Positions 32,926 to 41,618 of a stretch of DNA of 55,612 bases are shown in pieces. The notes below the pieces were generated by a model. It was not told where the DNA came from, did no database searches, and saw nothing but the letters and a program-made list of their open reading frames with translations. Positions within the stretch are counted from its first letter, which is position 1, and each line of letters begins with the position of its first letter. The stretch is from Chloroflexota bacterium (GTDB taxonomy: Bacteria > Chloroflexota > Chloroflexia > Thermomicrobiales > JADLAZ01). The DNA is taken from positions 1 through 55,612 of the forward strand of contig JADLAZ010000130.1 in assembly GCA_020849725.1 (NCBI GenBank), read 5' to 3'. The position numbers were made by a program, and so were the translations under genes.

Positions 32926-34578
32926 CTACTCGCTCGCTTCCCGGCGCACCATGATCGCCACCGGGACAGCCGACACCAGGATCAGCAGCAGCGCCGGCAC
33001 GGCGGCGCGACCAAACAGCGCGCTGCTCGTCGCGTGCCAGATGCTGGTCGCCAGTGTCTCATACCCGATCGGACTGAGCAGCAGCGTTGCCGGCAGTTCC
33101 TTCATCGCCGTCAGGAAGACCAGCGCGCCGCCAGCCAGCAAGCCGGACCGCGCCAGCGGCACGGTGACACTGAACGCCACCTGATGAGGGGCACGCCCGA
33201 GGCCGCGGGCCGCCTCCTCCACGTGCGGGCTAATCTGCAGCAGCGCCGCGCGGGCCGTGCCGATCGCCTGGGGCAGGAAGCGCACCAGGTAGGCCAGCAC
33301 CAGCAGCGCCAGCGTCTGGTAGACGAATGGAGCGTAGTTGGCGCTGAAGAAGACCAGCGCCAGCGCGATGACGATGCCGGGCAGCGCGTAGCCGGCGTAG
33401 CTGATGCGCTCGATGCCGGCGCTGAGCCGACTGGGGTAGCGCACGACCAGGATCGCCAGCGGCAGGGCGGCCAGCACTGTCACCATCGCCGCCGCCAGCG
33501 AGCCTGTCAGCGAGCCGGCGATCGGCGCCCAGACGAACTGCAGCGCCTCACCGGCGGCGATCGCCTGAGCGAGCCAGTAGGCCAGCACGCCGATCGGCAG
33601 CACCAGCGCCAGCAGGACGACCAGCGCGTGGAACGCGAGCGCCGGCCAGCGCCAGCGCCCCAGCGGTACGCGGCGGATGCGCCTCGCCACGCCAACGCCG
33701 CCGCGCGCATACCGCGCTCGGCCGCGCGTCCGGGCCTCGGCCACCATGATCACCGCCGTCAGCGCCACCAGCACCAGCGCCAGCGCTGCCGCCAGCACCC
33801 GATCGAATGACGCCTGGTACTGCACGTAGATGGCGCGTGTGAACGTATCGAACTGCAGCAGCGCCACCGCGCCGAAGTCCGACAGTACGTACAGTGCCAC
33901 CAGCAGCGCACCGGCCCCCAGCGCCGGCCGGAGCTGGGGCAGCGTCACGCGGAAGAAGACGCTCCAGGCGCCCTGACCCAGCCCGCGCGCGGCCTCTTCC
34001 AGCGCCGGGTCCAGACCGCGCAGCGCCGCCCGCGCGCCGAGCAGGATGTAGGGGTAGGCGCACAGCGTCAGCGCCAGCGCCGCGCCACCGAAGCCGTAGA
34101 TCTCCGGCAGCCGCTGAATGCCGAAGGGAGCGGCCAGCGCCGCCTGCAGCATGCCACGCGGGCCGGCCGCCGCGATCAGCGTGTACGCGAAAACGTAGGA
34201 GGGGATCACCAGTGGCAGCACCGTCAGGAGCGACCACATGCGCCGGCCGGGCAGGTCCGTCCGCGCCTGCAGCCAGGCCAGGGGCACCGCCAGCAGCAGA
34301 CTGGCGGCGGTCACGACGATGGCGAGCGTCGTGGAGTTGACGACGATCTGCCCGGTGCGCGGCCGCAGCAGCGCGGTCAGCGCCGCCTCGCCGGCCCCGA
34401 GCGTGCGCAGCGCCAGGTACGCCAGCGGCAGGCACATCAGCAACGCCACGGCCGCCGCCGGCGCCCACAGCGACAGCGGCGGCGTCCGGTCGCGCAGTGC
34501 GGCCAGGCGGTGCGCCAGGGGGCCGCGCGCCGGTCGTCGCCCGCGCTTGGCTGCCAGGTCGCTGCTCAGCACGACCAT
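32926..34578 (-). CDS. fbpB: Ferric iron ABC transporter, fused double permease
   Basis: A 550-residue protein with about twelve membrane helices in two homologous halves, as in FbpB/SfuB/CysT-like iron permeases. Each half carries an EAA loop: EEAARGLGQGAWSVFFRVTLPQLRPAL in the first and EEAARGLGRAPHQVAFSVTVPLARSGL in the second. These contact the ATPase. ATG 34578 follows GGAGG, 38 bp after the fbpA stop; a longer frame reaching 35265 is the antisense-like shadow of fbpA and is rejected. It forms the membrane channel for Fe(III). Confidence 0.9.
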   Translation of the reverse strand: MVVLSSDLAAKRGRRPARGPLAHRLAALRDRTPPLSLWAPAAAVALLMCLPLAYLALRTLGAGEAALTALLRPRTGQIVVNSTTLAIVVTAASLLLAVPLAWLQARTDLPGRRMWSLLTVLPLVIPSYVFAYTLIAAAGPRGMLQAALAAPFGIQRLPEIYGFGGAALALTLCAYPYILLGARAALRGLDPALEEAARGLGQGAWSVFFRVTLPQLRPALGAGALLVALYVLSDFGAVALLQFDTFTRAIYVQYQASFDRVLAAALALVLVALTAVIMVAEARTRGRARYARGGVGVARRIRRVPLGRWRWPALAFHALVVLLALVLPIGVLAYWLAQAIAAGEALQFVWAPIAGSLTGSLAAAMVTVLAALPLAILVVRYPSRLSAGIERISYAGYALPGIVIALALVFFSANYAPFVYQTLALLVLAYLVRFLPQAIGTARAALLQISPHVEEAARGLGRAPHQVAFSVTVPLARSGLLAGGALVFLTAMKELPATLLLSPIGYETLATSIWHATSSALFGRAAVPALLLILVSAVPVAIMVRREASE

Positions 34579-34616
34579 GACGGCCTCCGCTTGCGGCGAC
34601 CGGCGCGCGGCGACAC

Positions 34617-35825
34617 CTAGAGAACCCCGGTGTCGGTGAGGAGCTTGAGCGTCGCCTCCAGGTCGGCCAGCCGGCTCAGGTCCAGGTTGGGCGCCTTCAG
34701 CGTACTCAGCGGCGGCAGCAGGTCGTTGACCCTGATGCCCGGCACGAGCGGGTACTCGTAGGTCTTGTCGGCGAAGTACTGCTGCGCTGGCGTCGACAGC
34801 AGGTAGTCGACGAAGGTCTTGGCTGCCTCGGCGTTCTTGGCCGTCGGCAGGATGCCGGCGCCGGCGACGTTGACGATCGCGCCCGCACCGCCGCCGCGCG
34901 GCGAGTAGTTCTGGGCCGAGAACGTCTTCGGCTGACCCTTGCTCAGGGCGAACAGGTAGTAGTGGTTGACGAAGCCGGCCTGCAACTCGCCCCGGTTGAC
35001 TGCCTCGACGATCAGGGCGTTGTTGGCCAGGGTCTTGGGGTTGAGTGCCTTGATGTCCACCAGCCACTTGCGGGCGGCGGCCTCGCCGTCGAGCAGACGC
35101 ATGGCCGTGATAAAGGCCTGGAACGAGGCGTTCGTCGGCGGCCAGCCGAGCTTGTCCTTCCACTTCGGGTCGGTGAAGCCGGCGACGGTGTCGGGTAGGT
35201 CCTCCGGCTTCAGTGTCTTGGAGTCGTAGACGACGACGCGCGCCCGCGCCGACACGCCGACCCACTCGCCTTTGGCCGAGCGCAGCCGCTCGTCGACGCG
35301 CTTCAGCAGCGTATCCGGTAGCGGCGCGAGCATGCTCTTGGCCGCCACCGCGCCAAGCGCGCCGGCATCCTGGGAGAAGAAAACATCGGTCGGACTGTTC
35401 TTGCCCTCTTCCAGCAGCGCCGCCGCGAGCTGGGCGCTGTCGCCGAAGCGCGCGTTGACGGTGATGCCGGTGGCCTTGCCGAACTCTGCCAGCAGTGGCT
35501 CGATCAGGTCCTTGGACCGCCCGGAGTAGAGCGTCAGCGTGCCGGCGGCGGGCTTGGCAGCCGGCGATGGCGCGGCGGTGGCAGCCACGGTCGGCGCGGC
35601 GGCCGGGGCCGTCGGCGGCGGGGCTGTCGTTGGGGCGGCGGCCGGGGCCGTCGTCGGCGCGACGGTCGCCGCTGGGGGCGCTCCTGTTGGCGCGGCGGTC
35701 GGCGCGGCCACCTTCGGCGCCGCGGTTGGGGCGGCGGTCGGCGCCGGTGCGGCGCCACAGGCGGCGGCAATCGTGGCCAGCGCGCCAGCGCCGACGACCA
35801 GGACACGACGACGGGTCACGAGCAT
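34617..35825 (-). CDS. fbpA: Ferric iron ABC transporter, substrate-binding lipoprotein
   Basis: A 402-residue lipoprotein. A RRR start followed by VLVVGAGALATIAAAC (lipobox Cys23; possibly Tat-exported) leads into a ~70-residue Ala/Pro/Thr tether (APTAAPTAAP...). The binding domain begins TLTLYSGRSKDLIEPLLAEF and shows SPTDVFFSQDAGAL, the iron-ligand tyrosines in FVNHYYLF, and NVAGAGILPTAKN, as in FbpA/FutA. The tether holds it on the outer face of the membrane. ATG 35825 has AAGGGAG upstream. It is the first gene of the operon and has a recognisable sigma-70 promoter 75 bp before the start. Confidence 0.9.
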   Translation of the reverse strand: MLVTRRRVLVVGAGALATIAAACGAAPAPTAAPTAAPKVAAPTAAPTGAPPAATVAPTTAPAAAPTTAPPPTAPAAAPTVAATAAPSPAAKPAAGTLTLYSGRSKDLIEPLLAEFGKATGITVNARFGDSAQLAAALLEEGKNSPTDVFFSQDAGALGAVAAKSMLAPLPDTLLKRVDERLRSAKGEWVGVSARARVVVYDSKTLKPEDLPDTVAGFTDPKWKDKLGWPPTNASFQAFITAMRLLDGEAAARKWLVDIKALNPKTLANNALIVEAVNRGELQAGFVNHYYLFALSKGQPKTFSAQNYSPRGGGAGAIVNVAGAGILPTAKNAEAAKTFVDYLLSTPAQQYFADKTYEYPLVPGIRVNDLLPPLSTLKAPNLDLSRLADLEATLKLLTDTGVL

Positions 35826-35899
35826 CGAAGCGACTCCCTTGCGTGTGGCTGTCGCCCGCACCAATAGCCGCCCTCGGCTGGCAGCGGACCGCACAACGC

Positions 35900-35928
35900 A
35901 GTATAGGCTAATCAGATACATTAGTCAA
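35900..35928 (-). promoter_or_regulatory. Sigma-70 promoter of the iron-transport operon
   Basis: On the minus strand TTGACT (-35, 35923-35928) and TATACT (-10, 35900-35905) are separated by exactly 17 bp, 75 bp upstream of the fbpA start. This is a near-consensus promoter. Confidence 0.75.
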
Positions 35929-35935
35929 TACTAAC
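35911..35935 (-). promoter_or_regulatory. Candidate metal-repressor operator overlapping the fbp promoter
   Basis: TTAGT-ATTG-ACTAA (perfect 5-bp arms) overlaps the -35, and CTAAT-7 bases-ATTAG covers the spacer. Three alternating TTAG/CTAA half-sites resemble the half-site composition of DtxR-family operators, though the canonical 19-bp box is not present. The regulator is unknown. Confidence 0.35.
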
Positions 35936-36044
35936 ACATCGACTGCTGATCCCCTCAGCCGCGCGTCCAGTATACCATCATAGTACGATCAAACGCGGCG
36001 GGGTCGCCTGACAGTCACCGCCCGCGTGGAGTGGACTGGGCAGC

Positions 36045-37646
36045 ATGGTGGAGGTGGCACGAGTGCGGCAGGGCAGGCGGGCAGGCGGATGGCGCCGCGT
36101 CCTGCCGCCGGCCGCGCTTGACCTGGCGCTGGCCGCGCTGGTGACGGCGCTGGCGCTGGCCGTGCGCTGGCCCGGCCTCCTGACCGCGCCCGCTTTCACC
36201 GATGAGATGGATGAGGTGCTGCTCGGCCTGCGGGTGGCGCGCGGCGGGGCCTGGCCGCTCACCGGTGTCAGCGGCTATCTGGGACCGCTGCACACCTACC
36301 TGCTGGCGGGGCTGCTGGCGCTGCTGGGGCCGAGTCTGGCATTGCCGCGCCTGCTCGTCCTGGCGCTCGCCAGCCTCACCGCGGGCCTGACCTATCTGCT
36401 CGGCCGCCAGGTCGGTGGGCGTGGCGTCGGCCTGCTGGCAGCGGCCCTGCTGGTGACGACGCCAGTCCACCTGATCGTCACCAGCCACATCGCCTGGCAG
36501 CACAACACCGCCCCGTTCTGGACGGCTGCGGCACTGTTCGCGCTGCGACGGGCCTGGCCGGGCGGCGGTCGCTGGCTGATCGCCGGCAGCCTCCTGACCG
36601 GCGTCGCCGTGCAGACACACCCGGTCGTCGCGACGCTGCTGCCGGGGATGCTGGTCGCCTGGGCCTGGTCTGGCCGGCCGCGCTGTCTGCCCCGTCGTGA
36701 CATGGCGCTGGCTGTGGTCGCTGGCCTCGCGCCGCTGCTGCCACTGTTGTGGGCCAATGCCGCCGGCGGCTGGCCGGCGCTGCGCGACGCCGAGCAGCGC
36801 CCTTACGCCTATGCCGCCGGTGCTGGCCCGGCCGCGTATGTCGCCGCGCTGGTTCGCTTGCTGGCGGCGCTGCCCCGCGCGGCGGCCGGGTCCTTCTCCG
36901 AAGGGCTGCCGGTGTTGGCCTCCCTGGCGCCGTGGCCGGTGCTGGTTGCCAGCGCGGCGCTCGTCGCCGGCCTCGCCTGGGCCGTTCACCGCGACGAGCG
37001 GCTGCTGCTGGGTGTCGTGCTGGCGACGGTGCTCCTGCTGCCGGCCATCAACCGCGACTACCTGCTGCCGCTGCAGGGCCGCTTCCTGGCCCATCTCGCG
37101 CCGGTGCTGGCGGTGCTGGTCGCCGGCGCGCTGGTCGCCGCCCTCGGAGCTGGCTGGCGGTTGGCCGCGGATGGCGACGGCACGCGCCACCCGTTCCTCC
37201 GGCGGCTGACCGGCCACCTGCTGGTGGCGGTGGTGGTGGCGCTGGCGCTGGCGGGCATCGTCGGGCCGCTGGCCGCCGGCCGCGACTACCTGCGCCAGCT
37301 CGAAGCGGTCGGCATGGGCAATGAGGTCATCCTGGCGCTCACCGGCGCGCTGGCGCCAGCGCGCCACGAGGCCGTCGTCGCCGTCGATGCTCGCCTGGCC
37401 GACCTGCGCCTGCCCGGCAACTCGACGATGCTGCGCGGTCTGACGACTGCGCTGGCGCTGGAGGGCGTCGACGCTGAGGTCGTTGTCCTGCCCGGCCTCA
37501 TCCCCCCAGCCCCACCCGGCCGCGTCCGCTACCTGCTGCTCTACCCCGGCGCATCCCCACCCCCCGGTGGCCCCTGGACTCTCCTCCGCACCTTCCCCGA
37601 GCGCACCCGCCTCGGCATCTACAGCGCCGATCTCTACGGTGGGTAG
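36045..37646 (+). CDS. GT39/ArnT-like polytopic membrane glycosyltransferase
   Basis: A 533-residue integral membrane protein with about eleven hydrophobic helices. After the first helix, TDEMDEVLLGLRVARGGAWPL provides the acidic loop found in PMT/ArnT (GT39/GT83) enzymes, and GPLHTYLLAGL and QTHPVVA follow as in that group. The C-terminal ~120 residues are a soluble domain ending in YSADLYGG. It would transfer a sugar from a polyprenyl-phosphate donor on the outer membrane face. ATG 36045 is used; a GTG at 36063 behind GGAGGTG is an equally good start. It is divergent from the iron operon. Confidence 0.8.
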   Translation: MVEVARVRQGRRAGGWRRVLPPAALDLALAALVTALALAVRWPGLLTAPAFTDEMDEVLLGLRVARGGAWPLTGVSGYLGPLHTYLLAGLLALLGPSLALPRLLVLALASLTAGLTYLLGRQVGGRGVGLLAAALLVTTPVHLIVTSHIAWQHNTAPFWTAAALFALRRAWPGGGRWLIAGSLLTGVAVQTHPVVATLLPGMLVAWAWSGRPRCLPRRDMALAVVAGLAPLLPLLWANAAGGWPALRDAEQRPYAYAAGAGPAAYVAALVRLLAALPRAAAGSFSEGLPVLASLAPWPVLVASAALVAGLAWAVHRDERLLLGVVLATVLLLPAINRDYLLPLQGRFLAHLAPVLAVLVAGALVAALGAGWRLAADGDGTRHPFLRRLTGHLLVAVVVALALAGIVGPLAAGRDYLRQLEAVGMGNEVILALTGALAPARHEAVVAVDARLADLRLPGNSTMLRGLTTALALEGVDAEVVVLPGLIPPAPPGRVRYLLLYPGASPPPGGPWTLLRTFPERTRLGIYSADLYGG

Positions 37647-37779
37647 GCCAGGTGGCGCAGTCGGCCGAGTAGAACGAGTGAGCCGGCAATCGACCCGTGG
37701 GCCAATGTGGCGGGATGCTCTCACTCTCCTGCCCACCGTGGTAGGCGAGGGCGCCGGCCCTGGCCGATCGCGCGCTGTT

Positions 37780-37805
37780 CCCTCTCCCACCTCCATGGGA
37801 GAGGG
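37780..37805. terminator. CCCTCTCCCA/TGGGAGAGGG hairpin between convergent genes
   Basis: Perfect 10-bp arms flank a 6-base loop (CCTCCA), between the ends of the GT39-like and luciferase-like genes. The sequence CCCTCTCCC...GGGAGAGGG followed by a GGGG-rich run is a dispersed intergenic repeat found in many GC-rich genomes. Bidirectional termination is a reasonable role here. There is no U-tract. Confidence 0.6.
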
Positions 37806-37846
37806 TTCGGGGGAGGGCGCCTTCGTCCGGCCCGCGAGCCGCTGGC

Positions 37847-38824
37847 CTACTGCACGTGCGCGGCGACGCGCGACAGAAAGCGCTCCATCTTCCGGTAGTC
37901 GTAGGGTGGGCGGACGATGGTGATGAAGTGGTCGACACCGACGGCAGCATACTCACACAGCCGGTCGATCGCCTTCCCCTCATCCACCGGCAGGAATTGC
38001 TCGAAGGTGACGCGGCGCAGCTCGTCGTCGAGGCGGGTGGCCGGCACGCCCTGCTCGATCAGCCGCTGGCGGTCAGCGGCCAGGTTGAGGTTGCCGGCCT
38101 GGACCATCGAGGCGTAGGTGGCCTCGGCCTCGGCCTCCGAGCGCAGCAGCACCGACACCGCGATCTCCCCGGGGTCGCGCCCGACGGCGGCGCAGTGCTC
38201 GTGCAGGATGCCGAGTTTGCGGGCCATGCCGCTCGGACCGACCTCGCCGTTCCACTCGTCGGCGTGCTTGGCGACGATGCGCAGCGTCCTCTGCTCGCCG
38301 CCGCCGCCGATCAGCAGTGGCGGATGCGGCCGCTGCACTGGCTTCGGCTCGCACAGCGCGTCGTGGAGCTGATAGTAGCGGCCCGCGAAGGTGGCGCGCT
38401 GCTCGGTGAGCAGCAGCTTGATCACCTGGGCCGCCTCGTCGAGGCGGTCGAGCCGCTCCCGCGCCGGTGGCAGGGGAATGCCGTAACCGTCGTGCTCCAC
38501 CTGCATCCAGCCGGCGCCCAGGCCGAGGGTCAGCCGGCCGCCGGAGATGACGTCGAGCGTCGCCGCCATGTTGGCGACGACGGCCGGGTGCCGGTAGGTG
38601 TTGCCGAGCACCATCGGCCCGATGCGGATGCGGCGCGTCGCCTCGGCCATCGCCGCCAGCACGCTCCACGCCTCCAGGCACGGTCCCGCCGGGTCGCCGA
38701 AGCCGGCGTAGAAATGATCGGGAACCCAGGCCGTATCGTAGCCAAGATCGTCGGCCCAGCGCCAGGTCGCCCGCAGCTCCGCGTAGGCCACCTGCGCCGC
38801 GCCAGGAAAGAAGCCGAACCGCAT
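37847..38824 (-). CDS. F420-type LLM (luciferase-like) flavin oxidoreductase
   Basis: A 325-residue TIM-barrel of the luciferase-like monooxygenase superfamily: MRFGFFP, then [63 protein letters not shown] and the late [25 protein letters not shown], as in F420-dependent members. Coenzyme F420 is made by many Chloroflexota. The substrate is unknown. The start is ATG 38824 after GGAGG; upstream in-frame ATGs lack homology. It has no operon partners. Confidence 0.87.
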   Translation of the reverse strand: MRFGFFPGAAQVAYAELRATWRWADDLGYDTAWVPDHFYAGFGDPAGPCLEAWSVLAAMAEATRRIRIGPMVLGNTYRHPAVVANMAATLDVISGGRLTLGLGAGWMQVEHDGYGIPLPPARERLDRLDEAAQVIKLLLTEQRATFAGRYYQLHDALCEPKPVQRPHPPLLIGGGGEQRTLRIVAKHADEWNGEVGPSGMARKLGILHEHCAAVGRDPGEIAVSVLLRSEAEAEATYASMVQAGNLNLAADRQRLIEQGVPATRLDDELRRVTFEQFLPVDEGKAIDRLCEYAAVGVDHFITIVRPPYDYRKMERFLSRVAAHVQ

Positions 38825-39015
38825 GGTGCCTCCAGTGGACGAGTAGCGCCAGTCGAGCCGGTGCGAGCCGGGCATTGGCAATGGCCATCGGTGGTTCCAT
38901 AGGGGCAGCGCTGGTGGCGGTCCATGTTCCCTGACCGCCGGCGTTCATCACCCGGAAACACCGCATCAGTATAGCTGGCTGGCCGGCATCCGGCAGCCGC
39001 AAAGGCTGCCCCTGC

Positions 39016-39165
39016 GGGGTGGCCCAGGTGGTGGAGAGGACTTCGGCTTGCTCCAGCACGATCTGGGTGGCGCGCGCTTGCTTGTCGGGCGGGTAGCCGT
39101 GCTTGCGCAGGATGTACTCGACGTAGGCGCCCAGTTGGGCGCGGCCGTTCTCGCGCAGCATCCAA
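39016..39165 (-). pseudogene. Remnant of type I restriction enzyme subunit R (HsdR C-terminus)
   Basis: The minus strand encodes [26 protein letters not shown], then [19 protein letters not shown]. This matches the conserved end of HsdR (DUF3387: '[23 protein letters not shown]'). Nothing else of hsdR, hsdM or hsdS is present. The flanks are repeats, so this is a small leftover of a deleted restriction system. Confidence 0.78.
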
Positions 39166-39196
39166 ACCGAAGCCCAGACGAGATGCCCAGGCCACC

Positions 39197-39224
39197 GTAG
39201 GGGCGGTTCGCGAACTGCCCCTAC
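39197..39224. repeat. 28-bp palindromic dispersed repeat
   Basis: GTAGGGGCGGTTCG is followed by CGAACTGCCCCTAC, perfect except for one G/T mismatch. Palindromes of this kind (GTAGGGGC...GCCCCTAC with TTCGCGAA centre) are dispersed in Chloroflexota-type genomes. A related core is at 4585-4608. Confidence 0.75.
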
Positions 39225-39292
39225 GCTACGCAATACGAAGTATGCTATTTCGATGCGCGCTTCGGTTTAGGCGAAAATGACGCTGCGGCGCA

Positions 39293-39358
39293 AGGATCAG
39301 GCGCCACCGCCTCATCGACTGCACTGGCGTTTCCCTCGTTGAAAAACTCGTCGACCAC
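39293..39358 (-). pseudogene. Remnant of a SnoaL-like / ester-cyclase protein
   Basis: Read on the minus strand, this short segment gives VVDEFFNEGNASAVDEAVAPD, the conserved opening helix and turn of SnoaL-like polyketide cyclases ('FFNQGNLAAVDELVAPDFV'). A stop precedes it by a few codons and the sequence after it is unrelated, so only ~22 codons survive. Confidence 0.6.
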
Positions 39359-39443
39359 CCGCCGCGTTTAGGCAACGCTCTGCTCTATCGACGCGTCGCT
39401 GCCTCCTCTGCCAAGCGCCAATGACGGAGGTCACTGCTTTCCG

Positions 39444-40151
39444 TTACTCGTCCGCACGGGCGAAGTGGGTGCGCAAGCCGACCTCCTCGGCGCCAATGCG
39501 GCCGAGGACCACGCCGCCGGGCACATTGGGCTGGTACTCGAAGCGGGCGCGCTCGAATAGCTGCGCCGTCACCGGTTGGCCGTCGTCGCCGATGTGGGTG
39601 TACTCCTCGGTCAGCGGGTAGCCGAACAGGCGGACGCCGCCGTTGGCCTCCCAGAACGACTTGAAAGCGCCGGAGAGCGTGTGGCCGGTCTGCGCGACAT
39701 AGGTTCGATCGGCGCTGTCGGGCACGGCCGCGACGGGCTGGACCGCCTCGGCGAACATGCGCCCGCTCGGCGCCTTCGTGTTCAGATCGAACAAGTAGTC
39801 AACCAGCGCCGCTACGTCGGCATCGCTGATTTGCTCTGGCACGAAGCGCGGCATCGCGCCGGGGATACCGTTGCGCACGAGGCCGGTCAACTGCTGCACG
39901 ACTGCCGGCCGTGGCGCATTGGTGATCTCTGGCGGGATCGGCAGCAGGTTCGGCCCCATGCGTCCGGAGGCGTTGATGCCGTGGCAGACCTGGCAGTTCT
40001 GGGCAAATACCTGCGCGCCACGCGGCACATTCGGCGCCTGGTTCGCCACCGCGTTGCTGACGACCAGTGATCCGGCCAGCACGGCGGTGGTGACGCCGCC
40101 GACGAAAGCGAGCAGAACCGGGCGACGACGGAGATGATGGACGATTGGCAT
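39444..40151 (-). CDS. Membrane-anchored cytochrome c with C-terminal FGYP-type domain
   Basis: A 235-residue protein with an N-terminal anchor or signal (VLLAFVGGVTTAVLAGSLVVSNAVA) and a mono-heme cytochrome c domain: CQVCH (53-57), with GAMPRFVPEQISDADVAALVDYL supplying the distal Met. The C-terminal ~75 residues (HTLSGAFKSFWEANGGVRLFGYPLTEEYT...ERARFEYQPN) form a domain often found repeated in secreted Chloroflexota proteins. Electron transfer outside the membrane is the likely role, with the extra domain perhaps for surface attachment. ATG 40151 follows GAGGAGGG. No oxidase genes are close. Confidence 0.87.
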   Translation of the reverse strand: MPIVHHLRRRPVLLAFVGGVTTAVLAGSLVVSNAVANQAPNVPRGAQVFAQNCQVCHGINASGRMGPNLLPIPPEITNAPRPAVVQQLTGLVRNGIPGAMPRFVPEQISDADVAALVDYLFDLNTKAPSGRMFAEAVQPVAAVPDSADRTYVAQTGHTLSGAFKSFWEANGGVRLFGYPLTEEYTHIGDDGQPVTAQLFERARFEYQPNVPGGVVLGRIGAEEVGLRTHFARADE

Positions 40152-40599
40152 GCATCCCTCCTCACAAGTGAACCTGGTCCTACCCACGGCTCGAGCGCGG
40201 CGACGGTTGGCGCGCCGGCCGTACGCAGGGCAGCCGGTCACGCATTGCCACTAAGCCACGACCCGCGCTCGACATTCCTTATGCCGGCAGTGTAGCAATC
40301 CTCCGGCACGCCGTCAACGGCCGGATCTGACATCCCAGGGTCTGTGCTTTCTCCGCAGTCTGATCACACACACGTGCTATCCGCAGTACTCACCGCCTGC
40401 CTGTCGTCATTCTAATGCTATAGATGATGTCTTTTTCTCCGGCCTAATCATGCCCTATCAGTCACCCTTTGCCGAGAGTGAATAGGCCCGGAGGTCAGAG
40501 ACCCCGTTTGACCGTCGCCCGACCATCTGGTATTATTTTCGGCTGTGGCGCCACGGGCGGGGCCGTCTCGTGCGCCGGCCAGAAATGAGGGGAGACAGC
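40152..40599. other. Intergenic region upstream of rplU (divergent from cytochrome c)
   Basis: 448 bp with no gene. It holds the rplU promoter (40508-40536). The stretch 40320-40470 is relatively AT-rich (TCATTCTAATGCTATAGATG) and may hold the cytochrome promoter. The 58-base rplU leader contains complementary GGCGC/GCGCC arms that could form an L21-type leader structure; this is not proven. Confidence 0.55.
40508..40536 (+). promoter_or_regulatory. Sigma-70 promoter of rplU-rpmA-rpmE
   Basis: TTGACC (40508-40513) and TATTAT (40531-40536) are separated by 17 bp, 63 bp ahead of the rplU start. This is a strong match to the vegetative consensus, as expected for ribosomal protein genes. Confidence 0.75.
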
Positions 40600-40911
40600 G
40601 TGTACGCGGTAGTTGAGACGGGTGGCCGGCAGTACCGAGTCGCCGTCGGGCAGACGATCGACGTCGAGAAGCTGGACGTGGCCGAGGGCGAGCAGGTGGC
40701 GTTAGAGCGCGTCCTGCTCGTCGGGGGCGGCGAGCAGGTCGCCGTCGGCGCACCGGTCGTCGAGGGTGCGCGCGTGCTGGCAACGGTCGAGCGCCAGTTC
40801 CGCGACGACAAAGTCATCGTCTTTAAGTTCAAGGCCAAGAAGCGGTACCGCCGCAAGACCGGCCATCGCCAGTCACTGACCCGGCTGGCCATCATCGACA
40901 TCGTCGTCTAG
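40600..40911 (+). CDS. rplU: 50S ribosomal protein L21
   Basis: A 103-residue L21, exactly the usual size. [24 protein letters not shown] is the family opening, and [28 protein letters not shown] is the L21 signature that contacts 23S rRNA. The start is GTG 40600, with GGGGAG upstream; a GTG at 40570 would add ten non-homologous residues. It is first in the rplU-rpmA-rpmE unit under a clear promoter. Confidence 0.97.
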   Translation: MYAVVETGGRQYRVAVGQTIDVEKLDVAEGEQVALERVLLVGGGEQVAVGAPVVEGARVLATVERQFRDDKVIVFKFKAKKRYRRKTGHRQSLTRLAIIDIVV

Positions 40912-40937
40912 CGGCGAGCGCGCACAGGAGCGGGAAT

Positions 40938-41246
40938 ATGGCCCACAAGAAGGGTGTTGGATCATCACGGAACGGGCGCGACAGCCAGTCGAAGCGGCTG
41001 GGCGTCAAGCTCTACGACGGTCAGGTCGTTCTGACCGGCGGCATCATCGTGCGCCAGCGCGGCACCAAGATCCGGCCGGGCAACAACGTCGGCGTCGGGC
41101 GCGACTACACGCTGTTCGCGCTCATCCCCGGCACCGTTAAGTTCGAACCGATCAGCCGCGACCGGCGCCAGGTGAGCGTCTACCCGGCGCCGGCATTGCT
41201 CAGTCCGATCGCTGAGGCGCCGGCTGCCAGCCCCGCCGCTGACTAG
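40938..41246 (+). CDS. rpmA: 50S ribosomal protein L27
   Basis: A 102-residue L27: [28 protein letters not shown], then [27 protein letters not shown]. The N-terminus begins directly with AHKKG, so there is no Firmicutes-type cleaved extension. A Pro/Ala-rich tail of ~15 residues follows the usual end. The N-terminal tail reaches the peptidyl-transferase centre. AGGAG precedes ATG, 26 bp after rplU. Confidence 0.97.
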   Translation: MAHKKGVGSSRNGRDSQSKRLGVKLYDGQVVLTGGIIVRQRGTKIRPGNNVGVGRDYTLFALIPGTVKFEPISRDRRQVSVYPAPALLSPIAEAPAASPAAD

Positions 41247-41270
41247 CGGCAGCAAGGACACGAAAGCAGC

Positions 41271-41600
41271 ATGAAGCAAGGTATTCATCCCGAGTATGGC
41301 GAGGCGACGGTCACGTGCGCCTGTGGCAACACCTGGACGACGCGCTCGACGCGCTCGACCATCCGCACCGACTTGTGCTCGCAGTGCCACCCATTCTTCA
41401 CCGGCGAGCAGCGCATCGTCGACACCGCCGGCCAGGTCGACCGGTTCATGCGGCGCTTCCAGCGCGCCAGCGCCGAGCCGCGCCGCAACAAGCGCGTCGA
41501 GCGCGCCGCCGCCCGCCGCGCCCGCTTCGTGAGCGAGGAGGAGGCGGCCGCCACGCTGTCGCTCGACGGCGAGGATCTGCCGGTCACGGTCGAGGATTGA
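41271..41600 (+). CDS. rpmE: 50S ribosomal protein L31 with C-terminal extension
   Basis: A 109-residue L31 of the zinc-binding type: [19 protein letters not shown] with Cys16, Cys18, Cys36 and Cys39 as zinc ligands, and [24 protein letters not shown] as the family end. Standard L31 is ~66-75 residues; here a ~40-residue charged tail ([26 protein letters not shown]...) is added. It is the third gene of the ribosomal unit. A hairpin terminator follows 18 bp after the stop. Confidence 0.96.
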   Translation: MKQGIHPEYGEATVTCACGNTWTTRSTRSTIRTDLCSQCHPFFTGEQRIVDTAGQVDRFMRRFQRASAEPRRNKRVERAAARRARFVSEEEAAATLSLDGEDLPVTVED

Positions 41601-41618
41601 GATCAGGTTCGCCGTGCG

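Larger units (their letters stand above)
38825..39443. other. Intergenic region of decayed genes and repeats
   Basis: About 620 bp without an intact gene. It contains a GGCAGCC-GCAAA-GGCTGCC hairpin (38992-39010), an HsdR C-terminal remnant, a 28-bp palindrome and a SnoaL-like remnant, each listed separately. The segment 39225-39420 is visibly richer in A and T than its neighbours. Confidence 0.65.

Noticed and set aside
32926..35265. A 779-codon version of the iron permease starting at 35265
   Set aside because: The first ~230 residues are a frame-shadow of fbpA. The permease begins at ATG 34578 with GGAGG and its first membrane helix shortly after.
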